From Cylindrotheca closterium (taxonomy: Eukaryota > Bacillariophyta > Bacillariophyceae > Bacillariales > Bacillariaceae): 64,000 nucleotides of DNA. The stretch covers positions 16,800 to 80,799 of the forward strand of contig CAKOGP040001781.1 in NCBI GenBank assembly GCA_933822405.4, given 5' to 3'. Of this stretch, positions 1 to 10,585 are shown piece by piece. The translations under genes were made by a program, and so were the position numbers. A model generated the notes under the pieces. It searched no databases. It had not been told where the DNA came from and worked only from the letters and a program-made list of their open reading frames with translations. Position 1 is the first letter of the stretch. Every line of letters begins with the position of its first letter.

Positions 1-1253
1 CAGCAACAACAGCATCATCATCATCATCAAGGTCTTCTTCATTTTTTCCCTATTGGATTCGAAGGCAAACAATGTGGAAGTCTCCCCTACAGAATATCAG
101 TATCTTTGGCCCATCACTGTAGCTCAAACATCAAGCATGGAAGAGCAAGTGTTATCGGTTATCCGTGTGATCAGCTGTCGTTGCCATTGGCAACTTCGGT
201 GGAGCACGTCGTCTTGCGTATGGATGGCACTGGACTGAACATCTAACAAAGGGAGCAGCGGAGTGAACCTTCAATCCACCTTACTATTTATTATACTACT
301 ACTACTACGTTGCCATGAGACTGGCATATCTACCAACGTACAGCATTTACACCGTCGGAGTTGTTGCGGATGAGAAGATGAAAGCGTATCAACGATTGCA
401 CTGTGTCGTATTTCATTGCGGATGAGAAAGGAAGGCAAGTATTCGCTGGGCTCGTGACCCCACCTACCTATTGTTTTGTTTTGTTTTGTTTTGCAGACTC
501 CAGATCCAGCAGAAATGAGTAACGTCGAAGTATAGTCATGTCCGTTGTCATATTCAAATTAGTTTTCCTTGTCTTTTGTTCTTGCTTTCGTAACGCTGGA
601 ATAATTCGATGCCACTGATGCGCTCCTAACAATGAAAACAGATGCAACGGCAGGGGCAGCAGGCAAACTGCTATCGCTTCTCTCCAGCCAATATCACTTT
701 CAAGACCATATTTTTCCTTCGCGTCAGCCAAACCCGACTCGTAAGGCTTGGGGAGTACTCCCATTGCCTCCGCCACGTGGAGCAGCTAGCAAAATATGCT
801 GCCAAATTGCTACCATTATTCGTGGAATGATCTTCAGGCAACATGGAAGAAGAGCAAGGTTTCAGGTCGATGTCGGTTGCAAGTGGACTAAAGGGGGCGC
901 GACATCCATCAGGGCGGAGATTCCAGGACCAGAAAACTCCCTCTATACTTTTGGTCTTGGACCTAAGTCAGTTGAATTGCCTGAAGAAAAAAGGATGTAC
1001 TGGCAATTTATCCAATTGCTTGAACAATTGATCCTGGAGAAACAATACTAACTGTGAAAATTAATCGAAATCGCACTATTGGATACGAGTTGCCATTCGG
1101 GGCCATTGTTGTTGCTGCTTTTCGTATCATCTCCATTGGCAATGTGTCTTTGTTGACTTGTGTGAATTCGTACACTCTTCTTTTGAATCACTCGTTGTTG
1201 TTAATAGACATGCTATTGCTTTCAGCAGAAGACTACTTGTCAACCCCCGAGTC
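1..1253. other. Intergenic, no supported gene
   Basis: I see no convincing gene. There is a short CAT/CAA run near 12-30 and a (TTTTG)4 microsatellite at about 471-494. An ATG-started 139-codon reading frame at 632-1051 on the plus strand has no recognisable motif and a composition unlike the neighbouring genes, so I do not call it. The left end could hold the tail of a gene that lies outside the window. Confidence 0.4.
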
Positions 1254-2603
1254 TCAAGCCAATGGCTGACTCAACCAGGTTTCATCAACTGTAAGGTTGG
1301 TGAGCTTTCCGCGGATTGGTTGGACAGACTCTATACGGTTCGGACCTCCTCGCTGTAACGATTCTCTGTGATGGCTCAACCAAGAATCATCATAAAAGTT
1401 GGTGGACCTTCCCCGGATTGGTTCTTCATTAGAGACGCCTCGCTGTTGCGATTCTTGCGACAGACTATTCTTGTCGCTTGTCGTCCCCATTCCTTCTTTT
1501 CCGAACCCCAAAATACCAAACTTGTCCAACAAGACCATCTTGGTACTCGTCGGAAAAAAACTTTGCAATCGAAATTGGACTGCTTCCAAATCTGGAGTAG
1601 AAATGATGACTCTACCCAGATACCATCGATTGTTGCGACGAAATCGTCCTCTCCCCCGTTGGTACGTCTTGAGTGTAATCCACGTGCCATCGCCATTTGC
1701 TGCTGTACGATTGGCATACTCCACTACAAAGCGATCACTTTCCACATTGGCCTGATTTCGTCGAGCATAGAACCAAAATAACATTTGAACTATTCGATAG
1801 TTGGTGACATCCACCCATTCATTCAGCTCAATGGTCACTTGGCCCGTCATAGCCAGCACCGGTGTACTCGGTAGCTCTCCTAGTCGCACAGAAGTTGTAT
1901 TGGTGGCCGTGATAACAATGGTATCTCGATCGGAATCTTTATTCGACGCAGTAGCCCCGGCCTCCACATCGGAAAATGCATATTGAAAGCGGTTAGCTAC
2001 CAACATTTTCCACTCGACAATAGGCTTCAGCGGCTCCCGAGTCGGCTGAATACTCGAAGTTGGATCCAACGAAGACGATGGCACAACTGTCGGTTGCAAG
2101 GATTTGGTAGGAGAATTATCCGCCACTGGTGTCAAAGGACCGCTAGGAAGGACACTTGGATAAATGGAATCCGAAGGAGCCTGGGACGCTGTTGGGGCAT
2201 CACTGAATGATGGCAACAGAGATGGTGCCACCGATGGCGTCTCGCTTAAAGAAGGGGCTTCAGATGCAACATTGATCAGGGACGGCCTCAGGCTAGGCGA
2301 CGCGGAAGCTGTCGGCATTCTCGACGGCAAGCCACTTGGTTGTGTGCTGACTGATGAACCATTGGGTGGCCTCAGGCTTGGAATTGAAGATGCACTGGGT
2401 GATTGGGACAGAGATGGCAATTGGCTAAAGGACGGTAGTATACTGGGTGCCCATGAAATGGAAGGATTTCCTGATGGATATTTTGATAAGGTTGGGCTCG
2501 GTGATACAGTATCTGAGACGCCTTGTGCATGAGTGCAGCCAACGACTGCAAATGCAACCAAGAAGAAGCTGTGAAGCCACCTCATTTTCCCTTTCAATCC
2601 CAT
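1254..2603 (-). CDS. Secreted Pro/Ser-repeat protein
   Basis: The protein has about 449 residues. I chose the ATG at 2603 because the longer frame upstream opens only with TTG; a second ATG at 2585 (MRWLHSFFLVAFAVVG) gives an even cleaner signal peptide. After the signal peptide come about 160 residues built of PSxxPSxxPS-like repeats, a low-complexity stalk common in secreted diatom proteins. Next is a globular region of about 170 residues rich in beta-type sequence (WKMLVANRFQYAF through KFGILGFG) that I do not recognise. The tail carries two copies of a unit of about 33 residues ending in PIRG..TN....WLS. A cell-wall or extracellular-matrix role is plausible from the signal peptide and stalk, but no binding activity can be named. 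Confidence 0.75.
   Translation of the reverse strand: MGLKGKMRWLHSFFLVAFAVVGCTHAQGVSDTVSPSPTLSKYPSGNPSISWAPSILPSFSQLPSLSQSPSASSIPSLRPPNGSSVSTQPSGLPSRMPTASASPSLRPSLINVASEAPSLSETPSVAPSLLPSFSDAPTASQAPSDSIYPSVLPSGPLTPVADNSPTKSLQPTVVPSSSLDPTSSIQPTREPLKPIVEWKMLVANRFQYAFSDVEAGATASNKDSDRDTIVITATNTTSVRLGELPSTPVLAMTGQVTIELNEWVDVTNYRIVQMLFWFYARRNQANVESDRFVVEYANRTAANGDGTWITLKTYQRGRGRFRRNNRWYLGRVIISTPDLEAVQFRLQSFFPTSTKMVLLDKFGILGFGKEGMGTTSDKNSLSQESQQRGVSNEEPIRGRSTNFYDDSWLSHHRESLQRGGPNRIESVQPIRGKLTNLTVDETWLSQPLA
1290..1465. repeat. Tandem coding repeat, about 86-bp unit
   Basis: Two adjacent copies of a unit of about 86 bp lie in the 3' end of the Pro/Ser-repeat gene. Both carry the minus-strand coding for PIRG(R/K)..TN and WLS. 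DNA similarity is visible across the gattggtt and cctcgctgt blocks, so the duplication is fairly recent. Confidence 0.6.
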
Positions 2604-3760
2604 TTTTTGGATTGGGCTGAATTTTCTGCCAAATTTTGTCTGCGATAATATATCTGAACGGAAATATTTTAACCCATCGCCGCATCGGGGGTCGCAGACG
2701 GCCCTGATCAGGCCTCGAGTCCCCAAAATTGAGCACAAATAACATATACCGGTACAATTATTATATAATAACCTATATCATCGTAATACACAGTAGAAGC
2801 ATGCCTGGGTATATATATCATGACTAGGGGGGTTGGAATGGGAGGTCTCTAGGTAGAAGTGATCCAACCACAGTCACCTGATGTGGGTGATCAATTCAGC
2901 ATTCATTCCAGAAGTAGTCGAGTACCTTTCCCAGTCGCCGTATCCGCACCCAGACAAGGGCGGACCTTCACCAAAGTTGCCGATATACCAAAATTATGCG
3001 GTGTTTTGGAGTGCTACAACAGTAGAAAAGAGATGTTTGGCTCGTGTTTTTTCTCACTTCTTCCTTCCGACAATTCAATTGACTTGGAGGAATTTCCTTG
3101 AATCTGATCGGTTCTAGACCAAACTTTGCAATTCAGAGGATGCAGGAATCTAGGATAATTAGATAGTGTGCCGGTAGGTCGCAATATCACGATTTGTAAT
3201 CACAACAAGGTCGTATGGTGCAGCATGGGGCTCATAGATTTTATTGGGAGTCGAAGAAGTCAAAACTAAGGTCTACTCCAATAAAATTGAAAATGAGATG
3301 ATGCGGTTCTTATTTCGCGACAATGATTTACAGTTATAGGGCAGGGTGTCCCTCTTCTTCTCCGAGTGTGCCTCCCCCAAAAGGATTTGTCAATTTACGA
3401 ATACTGACAATATACAAATACCGATTACAACCTTCGATCCTATTCGACTAGACGTTTCAAGACAGGGTTCCGCAAGAACCAATAGTTCCAGAGGTGAGTG
3501 ATTTAAAAGAAAACTTTCCAAAGCAAATGCTGCGGCCAGGGATTCAAGAATGGCACTCATCAGCAGTCATTCGGAAGAGAACCAATCATTCCTTTCATTT
3601 ATTTCTTTAGTTTCGTAATGTTTTTCCTATGGATCTTGGGAGTACCAACGACGATGGATGCAATGCTACATCTTGTTCATGGCGGGATGACTTGTCTTGG
3701 TGATAGTGATCAAGGTTGCTTCACTAATGATGCATTGTCTCAAAAACAGAATGGAGTGGA
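2604..3760. other. Intergenic, about 1.16 kb
   Basis: This lies between two minus-strand genes, so it holds the promoter of the Pro/Ser protein and the 3' flank of the ARM-like gene. It contains one TACCGGTA palindrome at 2747-2754. Short open frames (for example 2859-3101 plus) have no protein-like features. I see nothing else. Confidence 0.5.
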
Positions 3761-5389
3761 TCACAACTCTTGGCCGTCGTCCTCGTCCATCATCCACCCG
3801 CCACCCTGATGGAGTTTGTGAGAGGCAACCTCTTTTGCTAGAGATTGTGCCACTTCTTGTACCGTTTCGTATTCCTGTAATCGACGTCTTGTTGCATCAA
3901 TGCTAGTGGCAGCCACCAAAGCCACCATGATTTCGGCTTTGCGAGAAAGTATTCGAAGACATTGGAGGATTTCAAGCGTTGCCAACGTGGTCAAAGCCGA
4001 TGGCAAGGATGATTCTGTGGAGTCCAAGATCCGCGTCAACTGCTCAACCAATCCAGCATTCAATAAAATATCGACCATGCTTGCGGTGTCACTGTTCTCG
4101 CTTTGTTTAGATTCAACATCTGACGATTGGGCAGTAGGGTCACTCCTACCGGTAGCTCCATTGGTGACCAACAGCTGAATTGCACTCAGTGGACCTGGCA
4201 TCAAGTCCCAATCGTATCCATACACTGGATCTCCATCTATCGTAGCTTCTAGCAATTCAAGCAGAGATAACAAGGTAGACTTTGGGAGGCTGTCAATACT
4301 GACACCCTTCATCATTCCAGTGCCCCAAAGATGAATGAGTGCCAAGGAAGCCTGCAAACCAATCGCCGATCCGGATTCAGCTTGAGATATTTGTTGCAAT
4401 AGGTCCCAGAGTCCGTTGGGAATGACAAAGGGATTGGATTTTGTCCCATGCAAGGCCATGTTGGAAATGAGATCAAGTGCCATACTGTTGACAATTCCCC
4501 ACGTGATGGTAGCCTTCTGGTGGCGGTTTTGGCCATGACTGTTCGGAGGCTGAATGATGGCCTGCAAATAGGCCAAAAGATTGTATTCCCCTTGTAATAT
4601 CACCGGCGTTTCGTAAGAATCTGTCAAGGCCAAGATGATTTCCAAGGCAATCGTTCGAATTTCATCCATTTCGTCATTGTCGCTGGCAATTTGAATGAGT
4701 GGTCGGGTCAGAGTGGGAATCAAAGCTAGCCTTAGGGCCTTGTATTTGGCAATCCCAAATAGTCCTAGTAACCAACCCGCCTTTTCCTGAGCCTTCAGCA
4801 ACCGTACTCTCTTGTTGTATGCAGATGCAGATGCATCCGTGTCACTACTAGCAACTCTGGATCGCAAGCGTCCCGAGGAAGACTTCTCGAGACTCTCCGC
4901 CTTGTCTTCGTATATGCCATGCACATCCAAGGCTTTCAGCTTGGCCAAAGTTTGTTGGACTTCAGTGGCCACCATGGCCTGTTCACGAGTCGTATTGACA
5001 TATAAATGCCAGGTGTCATCCGGCACAAAGAAGGGTTCCGACTCGACCAAATGAGAGGGAATGTGCCAGTCGGCGACGGAATAATACGCCACTGTCACAT
5101 TGGCCCCGGGATATCGTGCTGTGGCTTGAAATCCAAAGGACACGCAATTTTCAGAGTGTTGACAATGCTTCCAGGCTTCGGAGACTGTAGAACTGGAATG
5201 GGTTTCCAGCAAGCCACTCGAACTTTTTTCCAATTCAAGACGACCATGAAGGTATCGAATGGTGGGCGATGCTTGGACAAGAACAGTGGAACAAAATAAG
5301 AAGCTCGTGACCTGAAAGAATATGACGAAACTAGGCAGTTTCACAACAGAGCTGTGATTCTTCATTATTGGTGAAGCAGAGGTTCTCAT
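3761..5389 (-). CDS. Secreted or ER ARM-like helical protein
   Basis: The protein has 542 residues and starts with ATG at 5389. An N-terminal hydrophobic segment (about residues 17-38, ending VQAS) is a signal peptide. Residues about 60-130 contain AWKHCQHSENCVSFGF, the Cys pattern seen in PAN/apple-like domains, with candidate N-glycosylation sites. Residues about 190-500 are Leu-rich paired helices (LIPTLTRPLIQIA, IRTIALEIILALTDS) resembling an armadillo-type alpha-solenoid. The C-terminus is DDGQEL, which resembles an ER-retrieval tetrapeptide but is not a classical KDEL/HDEL. A luminal ARM protein such as the Hsp70 exchange factor SIL1 is one possible relative, but the sequence does not prove it. 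It is divergently transcribed from the methyltransferase gene at 5628. Confidence 0.65.
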   Translation of the reverse strand: MRTSASPIMKNHSSVVKLPSFVIFFQVTSFLFCSTVLVQASPTIRYLHGRLELEKSSSGLLETHSSSTVSEAWKHCQHSENCVSFGFQATARYPGANVTVAYYSVADWHIPSHLVESEPFFVPDDTWHLYVNTTREQAMVATEVQQTLAKLKALDVHGIYEDKAESLEKSSSGRLRSRVASSDTDASASAYNKRVRLLKAQEKAGWLLGLFGIAKYKALRLALIPTLTRPLIQIASDNDEMDEIRTIALEIILALTDSYETPVILQGEYNLLAYLQAIIQPPNSHGQNRHQKATITWGIVNSMALDLISNMALHGTKSNPFVIPNGLWDLLQQISQAESGSAIGLQASLALIHLWGTGMMKGVSIDSLPKSTLLSLLELLEATIDGDPVYGYDWDLMPGPLSAIQLLVTNGATGRSDPTAQSSDVESKQSENSDTASMVDILLNAGLVEQLTRILDSTESSLPSALTTLATLEILQCLRILSRKAEIMVALVAATSIDATRRRLQEYETVQEVAQSLAKEVASHKLHQGGGWMMDEDDGQEL

Positions 5390-5497
5390 ATCTTCATCTT
5401 GTCGGTTGTACGTTGTCTTGGTTGTTGATGGCCATTCATCTTTTTTAAATGGCCACTAATATATTACGGTACCAGTACTGAGATGTTTTTATTCTTT

Positions 5498-5519
5498 CAC
5501 GGACGCGGACGCGTCCGTG
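5498..5519. promoter_or_regulatory. GC-rich inverted repeat in a divergent promoter
   Basis: CACGGAC (5498-5504) and GTCCGTG (5513-5519) are perfect reverse complements around an 8-base loop. They sit in the 238-bp gap between two divergent genes whose surroundings are AT-richer. The spacing suits a protein-binding palindrome shared by both promoters; this is inference. Confidence 0.35.
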
Positions 5520-5627
5520 ACCCCGTTTGTATGACTCGATCGACTAAAAACCATCGTCGCATTGTGTGCTATTCCTCTAGCTACTGTACTCGTAGCTAAC
5601 ATAGAGTCTTTATTGCGATTTGACATC

Positions 5628-7072
5628 ATGAATAAGGCTGCTGTTTCAATATCCGTACCCACCACCAAAGAGGACAGTGACATCACCAATGATACCTTCA
5701 GCACAACCATTGCCTTTGTTCCTGCTCCATCCACTACCCTATCAGACACTCCACGATACAATGAACAGACAGATGAAGAATTTGTAGCATGGATTTTAGA
5801 AGAACTGAAACAGGAAAACATCCAGCTGTACAACCAATATCCAGATGTCTTTGCCAAAGTGGCTCAAAGTATTATAAAATGGAGAAGACGGTATCACGGA
5901 AACATTCCTCTGTGGAATCGTATTTTCAAAAAGGATAGAGTCTTCAAGGAAGCCATGGAATCCGTTCCTGTCATCCACGCGGTCGATCAATGGATGATGT
6001 CTAAAGAGAATGTTACCATGATTGATTTGTGTTCGGGGAAGGTACGAATGAAGTCTTTGCAGTGGCCAAACGTTTGCGTGTATGACATCCGGTCTAATCT
6101 TTTTTTTTTTCGTTTCCATACACCTAGGGATACTTGTCCATGATTTTGAGTGATTATTTGGACGATCCTGGTCGGGTCAAAAAATGCATTCTGGTAGACA
6201 AGGCTTGGCCACTCTGTCACATGACACCCAAGCCTCATCACATAAGTTGGGAACATATCTATGGGGACGTGGGGAAAGATAGCGATTCCAAGTTTGAATA
6301 CTACGATAGCTGGCCAATACCCTTGGTCACTAGCAAACAAGATTTGAAGCAATCCATTACTCTGCGACAATTGCAGGACCGATATAGCAAAAGTGACCAG
6401 GGCCCCATTCTGATTTTAGCAATTCACTTGTGTGGAACTTTGTCGACCCAGGCCATCAAGCTATTCCATATGCTTCCCAAAGCCAAGGCACTGATTCTGA
6501 AACCGTGCTGTTTGCCTGGAGTATTTTATCAGAAACGACAAGAATTCTTTGAACTGGGTAACTACAAGTTCCCCACAAAAGATGTATGTGCCTCTGGCAA
6601 GTGGAAGTCGAACAAAAAGGTGAAGGGACGATGGAAGGGGCCTCCACGGTGGCATTTGGAAGGCAAGTTTCACAAATGGTGCCATCATTTGGAAATGGGG
6701 ATTCAATCGGCCGATACGACTGCGATGCACCAAGAAGGAGACGAGGCTGTTGTAAATGAGGACAAAACGATGGAAATAGATGAAGCCAAGAAAGGTGATT
6801 CTGACAAATCGGGAATCATAATAAAGACACAACTCCTCAAGATACCGGTCCAAACCAAAGGGGGGTATCAAAACTCATTTCTGTTTGCTGAAAAGGCACC
6901 GGTTTCCAATACCATGTGGGACGATCTTCTTCAGCGTGAAAACGAATTAATCGCTTCATTGGAGCGGCTAGAAGAAGAGAAGCAAGAAGGAAATCGTGAA
7001 GAAGAAGAAGCCCCACTGAAGAAAAAGTCGAGAGAGACCGGACCAAATGATGAAGCAGAGCAAAAGTCATGA
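5628..7072 (+). CDS. SAM-dependent methyltransferase, METTL25/TRM13-like
   Basis: Two exons: 5628-6041 and 6128-7072. The 86-bp intron 6042-6127 begins gtacga, has a poly-T tract and ends ctag. Joining is in phase 0 and restores the motif DLCSGKGYLSMIL. The protein has about 452 residues; the first ATG is at 5628, and the open frame upstream has only TTG. Visible motifs are a Rossmann SAM-binding loop (DLCSGKG), VDKAWP at the acidic position after strand 2, IHLCGTLS, and the Cys-rich LKPCCLPG. This set matches the METTL25/TRM13-type methyltransferase group. The substrate (protein or tRNA) is not evident. The C-terminal about 100 residues are charged, Glu/Lys-rich and probably disordered. Confidence 0.72.
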
Positions 7073-7296
7073 CAATAATTATGATTGAACTACATAGGAC
7101 TACAGTATCGGCATGACTTCATTTACATGTACCTGTACGACCACTGGCTACCCACTGCATACTAAATCCTGACTTATTCGTCCCCCATCGTCATTTATCA
7201 TTTTTACTTGGAACAAAAAAGTTTGATGTTTTTTTTCTTTTAAAAAATAATAATAATGTAGGATTTGTTGTTTGCTGGTGTTTGCCATCATTTATT

Positions 7297-8732
7297 TTAC
7301 AACAAGACGATCCCAACATCAGCTGGTTTCATGGATGGTGCATTCCAGTTGTAAACATAATATTGCAAGTTACCATCCCCCTTTCCAAACTTGAGTTCTT
7401 CCAAAATACTTTCATTCTCCATTAGATTGAGTGCATTAAAGACATCGCTTCCCGTGCGGTTGGCCAAAATCAAAGCATCGCGCATCAAGTCTTCCAAGGG
7501 CATGCTGGTAGCAATATTGTAATACGAATAAGCAGCGTGCAGAGTATCATCCAGACCCAAAATGGCGGATGGCAAGTGATAGTAACTGACCATGTCCGTC
7601 ACGGCACCATCGTTGTTGTCCGCCAAGACGTAGGTATTGATGACCTTGTCGCGGGGGAGCAACCAATGCGCCACATCTTCCGCAGTAAAGTTCACGTGCA
7701 GCTTGAAATTCTTTTCGAGGTAAGTGGTCAATAGGTGATGGACTCCGTCCACGTGATCCTTGGTCATGGGTACCAAATTGCTGCGCGTTTGGTCTGGAAG
7801 TTTGTACAACTTGACCATTCGGGCCATGGTCATGCGTGGATTCAACCGAGAAAAGCCCACCTTGACCAGCTTTTTGGGATTGAGACTTCGATGATAGTAG
7901 CGAGCACTGGCGACGGGGACCGGCAGCACGACGCCGGCCGTGTAGACAGCCTGGAAGACTCCTGTTTGGTTGACGCGGCGAGTGATTTCCTTAATGAGGA
8001 CGGGTGCCAATCGTTTGGCTCGTAGTTTCTTGTGGACACATAGAAAGTTGATTTCAACCACTTTGAGTTGATCAGTAGATTGGACCTTGATATTGGCAGG
8101 AATGGCAGAGATGAATGCTACAAGCTTTTTGGTTTTGGAAGCCCTCACTCCCAGTAGCAAGTCATTGGAATACCCAGGAGGCGTCAAGGCCCATTCGAGG
8201 AACTCTTGCGAGTAATCAAATCGGAATAGAGAGTCATCATCTTCTACATAATTGTTTGCCAACAACGTATATAATTCCATCTTTTCTTCTTGGTTGGTAA
8301 TGTTAACCGTTGACCATTCAAACCCAGCTGGCATGTTGTATGGTTCTTGTCTAATTTCCTCGGGCTTTTTGTCTGGTACAACGGGGCCTTCGGGAAGTTC
8401 AGTTCCTTTTTCACCATGTGCCATTGGCTATATTGAATATATCGATGGATTAGCAAAGATTCGTCAGTCATTAGTTTATCGCGTTGACAAATATCGTCAA
8501 AAGCACCAAGCGTGGCAAGTGGAGCAAAGAAACACAACATGAGACATTGTTGTCAAACGTAGATAGATGGGTTCACTACCGTACAATCATCAGCATCGTT
8601 ATTAACACGTACCTGAGTGTCCCAAAACTTGTGTTCTTTTTCTTCTAGACTGTGAGTGGAAACTCCAGCCTCCTTTAACATTTCAATAATGGTGGAGGCA
8701 GTCTTGTTTTTGTCTTCGTCATTGTCTTCCAT
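7297..8732 (-). CDS. NMT: Glycylpeptide N-myristoyltransferase
   Basis: This enzyme transfers myristate from myristoyl-CoA to N-terminal Gly of proteins. There are two exons: 8613-8732 (40 codons) and 7297-8427. The 185-bp intron 8428-8612 has GTACGT and ATATAG borders and is phase 0. The short first exon ends in HKFWDTQ, the conserved NMT N-terminal motif, and joins to P-M-A-H-G in exon 2. The protein has 416 residues, normal for the family. Family landmarks include EINFLCVHKKLRAKRLAP, ARYYHRSLNPKKL, the KFGKGDGNLQYYVYNW block, and a C-terminus ending VGIVLL, whose terminal carboxylate acts as catalytic base in known NMTs. No active-site block seems missing. It is convergent with the methyltransferase gene at 5628-7072. 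Confidence 0.95.
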
Positions 8733-9552
8733 TGTGTTTTGCTTTTGCTTTTAAAAGAGTTCTATGGTGTATACAGTACAATATAGAAAAGAATGCACAG
8801 GTCGGAGGTTTTTAAAAGGGAATAAATATACAGTTTGGGTTCCCCAATCGCTCCTTTTTGTGGGTGACTTTGTTGTTGTTTTATTGTTGGTGGTGGTTGG
8901 TATCGTTTGGAGCAATACGAGAGTACCAACGATAAGTCCGAATTGAGAATATCATTGCTCTGTCTCTCCCCCCTTTCCTTCGTCCGGAAAATATCATTGT
9001 CCCTCCTCCGCCTCACAGTTCGATTGTTTGGACGACTCAGTCGACTGAGCGGATATCAACCAATCTTTCCGATCGACGGAGTGACTACGCCGTGAATCTT
9101 GCTTGTGTCCGTTCAATGCCCAACGTGAACCGCGTTTCCACTCGGAGCTTTAGCCATCCAATCGGGGACTTGCTTAGTTTTAGTCTACATACAGTGTCAG
9201 TAACTTCCTCGTCTTCTTCTCAACACCCGCAGCATCACTACAGAGTCTTGAGGAACGTTCACTCGGCTGAACGGTTTTCGGGTCTCGTAAACACAAGTCT
9301 TGTAGGCAAGTCGAAGCAGTCCATCGTCCTAAACACGGATTTCTCTTCGGCGGCAAATCAGATGTTAACTAGAGAATGCCGAGCAGAAATTTAAAAATCC
9401 CACCTCCAATTGAGATCGTCAGCCTCTGTCACGCTTTTTGATTGGAGATCTCACACCCAGAAGCACAATATACCAGTCATTCCGACAATAAAAGAAAGGA
9501 CAAAGTTACAAAGTACAAAGTACCAAGGACCAAGTATTATACAAAGAAGAAG
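8733..9552. other. Intergenic, divergent promoter region
   Basis: This 820-bp gap separates the N-myristoyltransferase gene (minus) from the small gene at 9553 (plus), so it holds both 5' flanks. Frames inside it open only with GTG or TTG and show no domain. I see no repeat or RNA gene. Confidence 0.4.
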
Positions 9553-9882
9553 ATGATGTATTACAGTACGAGCAGTTTTGATTACGAGGAGAAGAAGTGC
9601 GCTTCCTGCACTTCGGAGATTGCTTCCGATATCATGTCGGATGAGGAAGAGACTGGTTTGTTTGCTCCAGTCGATCTGGCCATTGAATTGATGTTGAGCG
9701 GAAATCCGTGTACTGCCATGTTGCCTTCCAGCAATACTTCAAACACCAAAAAGGTGGCCAACCAAATCTTGAAGGCTTCCAGCCAAAAGTTGGTGCGTCC
9801 ACCTCGTCAATCCTTGCCGCAAGATAGCATGTTTGACTCTTCCAGTGTGGGCACTACGGGTTCGACTTTGACAGAACTATAA
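9553..9882 (+). CDS. Small acidic/Ser-rich unknown protein
   Basis: About 109 residues from the ATG at 9553 (MMYYSTSSFDYEEKK); the longer frame upstream opens with TTG. The middle (CASCTSEIASDIMSDEEETGLFAPVDLAIELM is the region, residues about 16-47) contains a CxxC pair and a hydrophobic helix, followed by a Ser/Thr/Pro-rich tail ending STLTEL. There is no signal peptide or membrane segment. I do not recognise the family. A short purine-rich leader (aaagaaagga, aagaagaag) precedes the start. The protein-like mix of residues makes a real gene likely. Confidence 0.5.
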   Translation: MMYYSTSSFDYEEKKCASCTSEIASDIMSDEEETGLFAPVDLAIELMLSGNPCTAMLPSSNTSNTKKVANQILKASSQKLVRPPRQSLPQDSMFDSSSVGTTGSTLTEL

Positions 9883-10065
9883 TCATACTTTCAAATCAAA
9901 ACGAAAAGGAAATGAAAATGAAAAGCAATCATGACATACAGTGGTTGGGGTCCCCGCAAAAAGCTGCTGGGTTTGTAACAATATATATGAATCATCATCA
10001 ATCTTGCCAAATGAAAAGGCTATGACCCAACGTCAGTGTATAAGATTTGGCAATTAGATACACAC

Positions 10066-10139
<74 letters not shown>

Positions 10140-10585
10140 GCACTTTCATCCAATGGTGCATACATAATATATATAGAGTGAATTATATCATTAGCAAATC
10201 GAAGACTCCTTCTATGGAGTATGTTGACTATCAACGATATCCAACCAGCAGACGTCCGTACGTGTACACTACTTTACTAGTAGTAAAGCAAACAAGTGTC
10301 GAAAAAAGAACTAGCAGAGGGTATCTAGGGATATCTAATCATCATTAGACTACTGTAGTACTAATAGTTTCAAATTCATGGCTGTATGTAGCGAGTAGCC
10401 CCATGCAAAAACAATGCTGTACTGTACAACAAAAGGAACCAGCGGCGGTAACCATATCTAGTGATATCTAGTCACTGTACAAGTAGTAGTATAACTCGTG
10501 GTAATATGAAGCGATTGTTTATTATTTGTAGCAATGGAATGGGAATTTGTATGTATGTGTATCATCTCTATCCCAACAATATCCT
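9883..10585. other. Shared 3' flank with CA microsatellite
   Basis: The region lies between the 3' ends of the small gene at 9553 and inositol-phosphate synthase. Its main feature is the CA tract at 10069-10138. AT-rich short repeats follow. I see no gene. Confidence 0.5.
10069..10138. repeat. (CA)35 dinucleotide microsatellite
   Basis: Seventy uninterrupted bases of CA lie between two convergent genes. Such a long pure tract can form Z-DNA and is likely to vary in length between strains. Confidence 0.97.

Noticed and set aside
632..1051. 139-codon frame near the left end
   Set aside because: It has an ATG but no motif, signal or repeat, and mixed low-quality composition; evidence too weak to call a gene.
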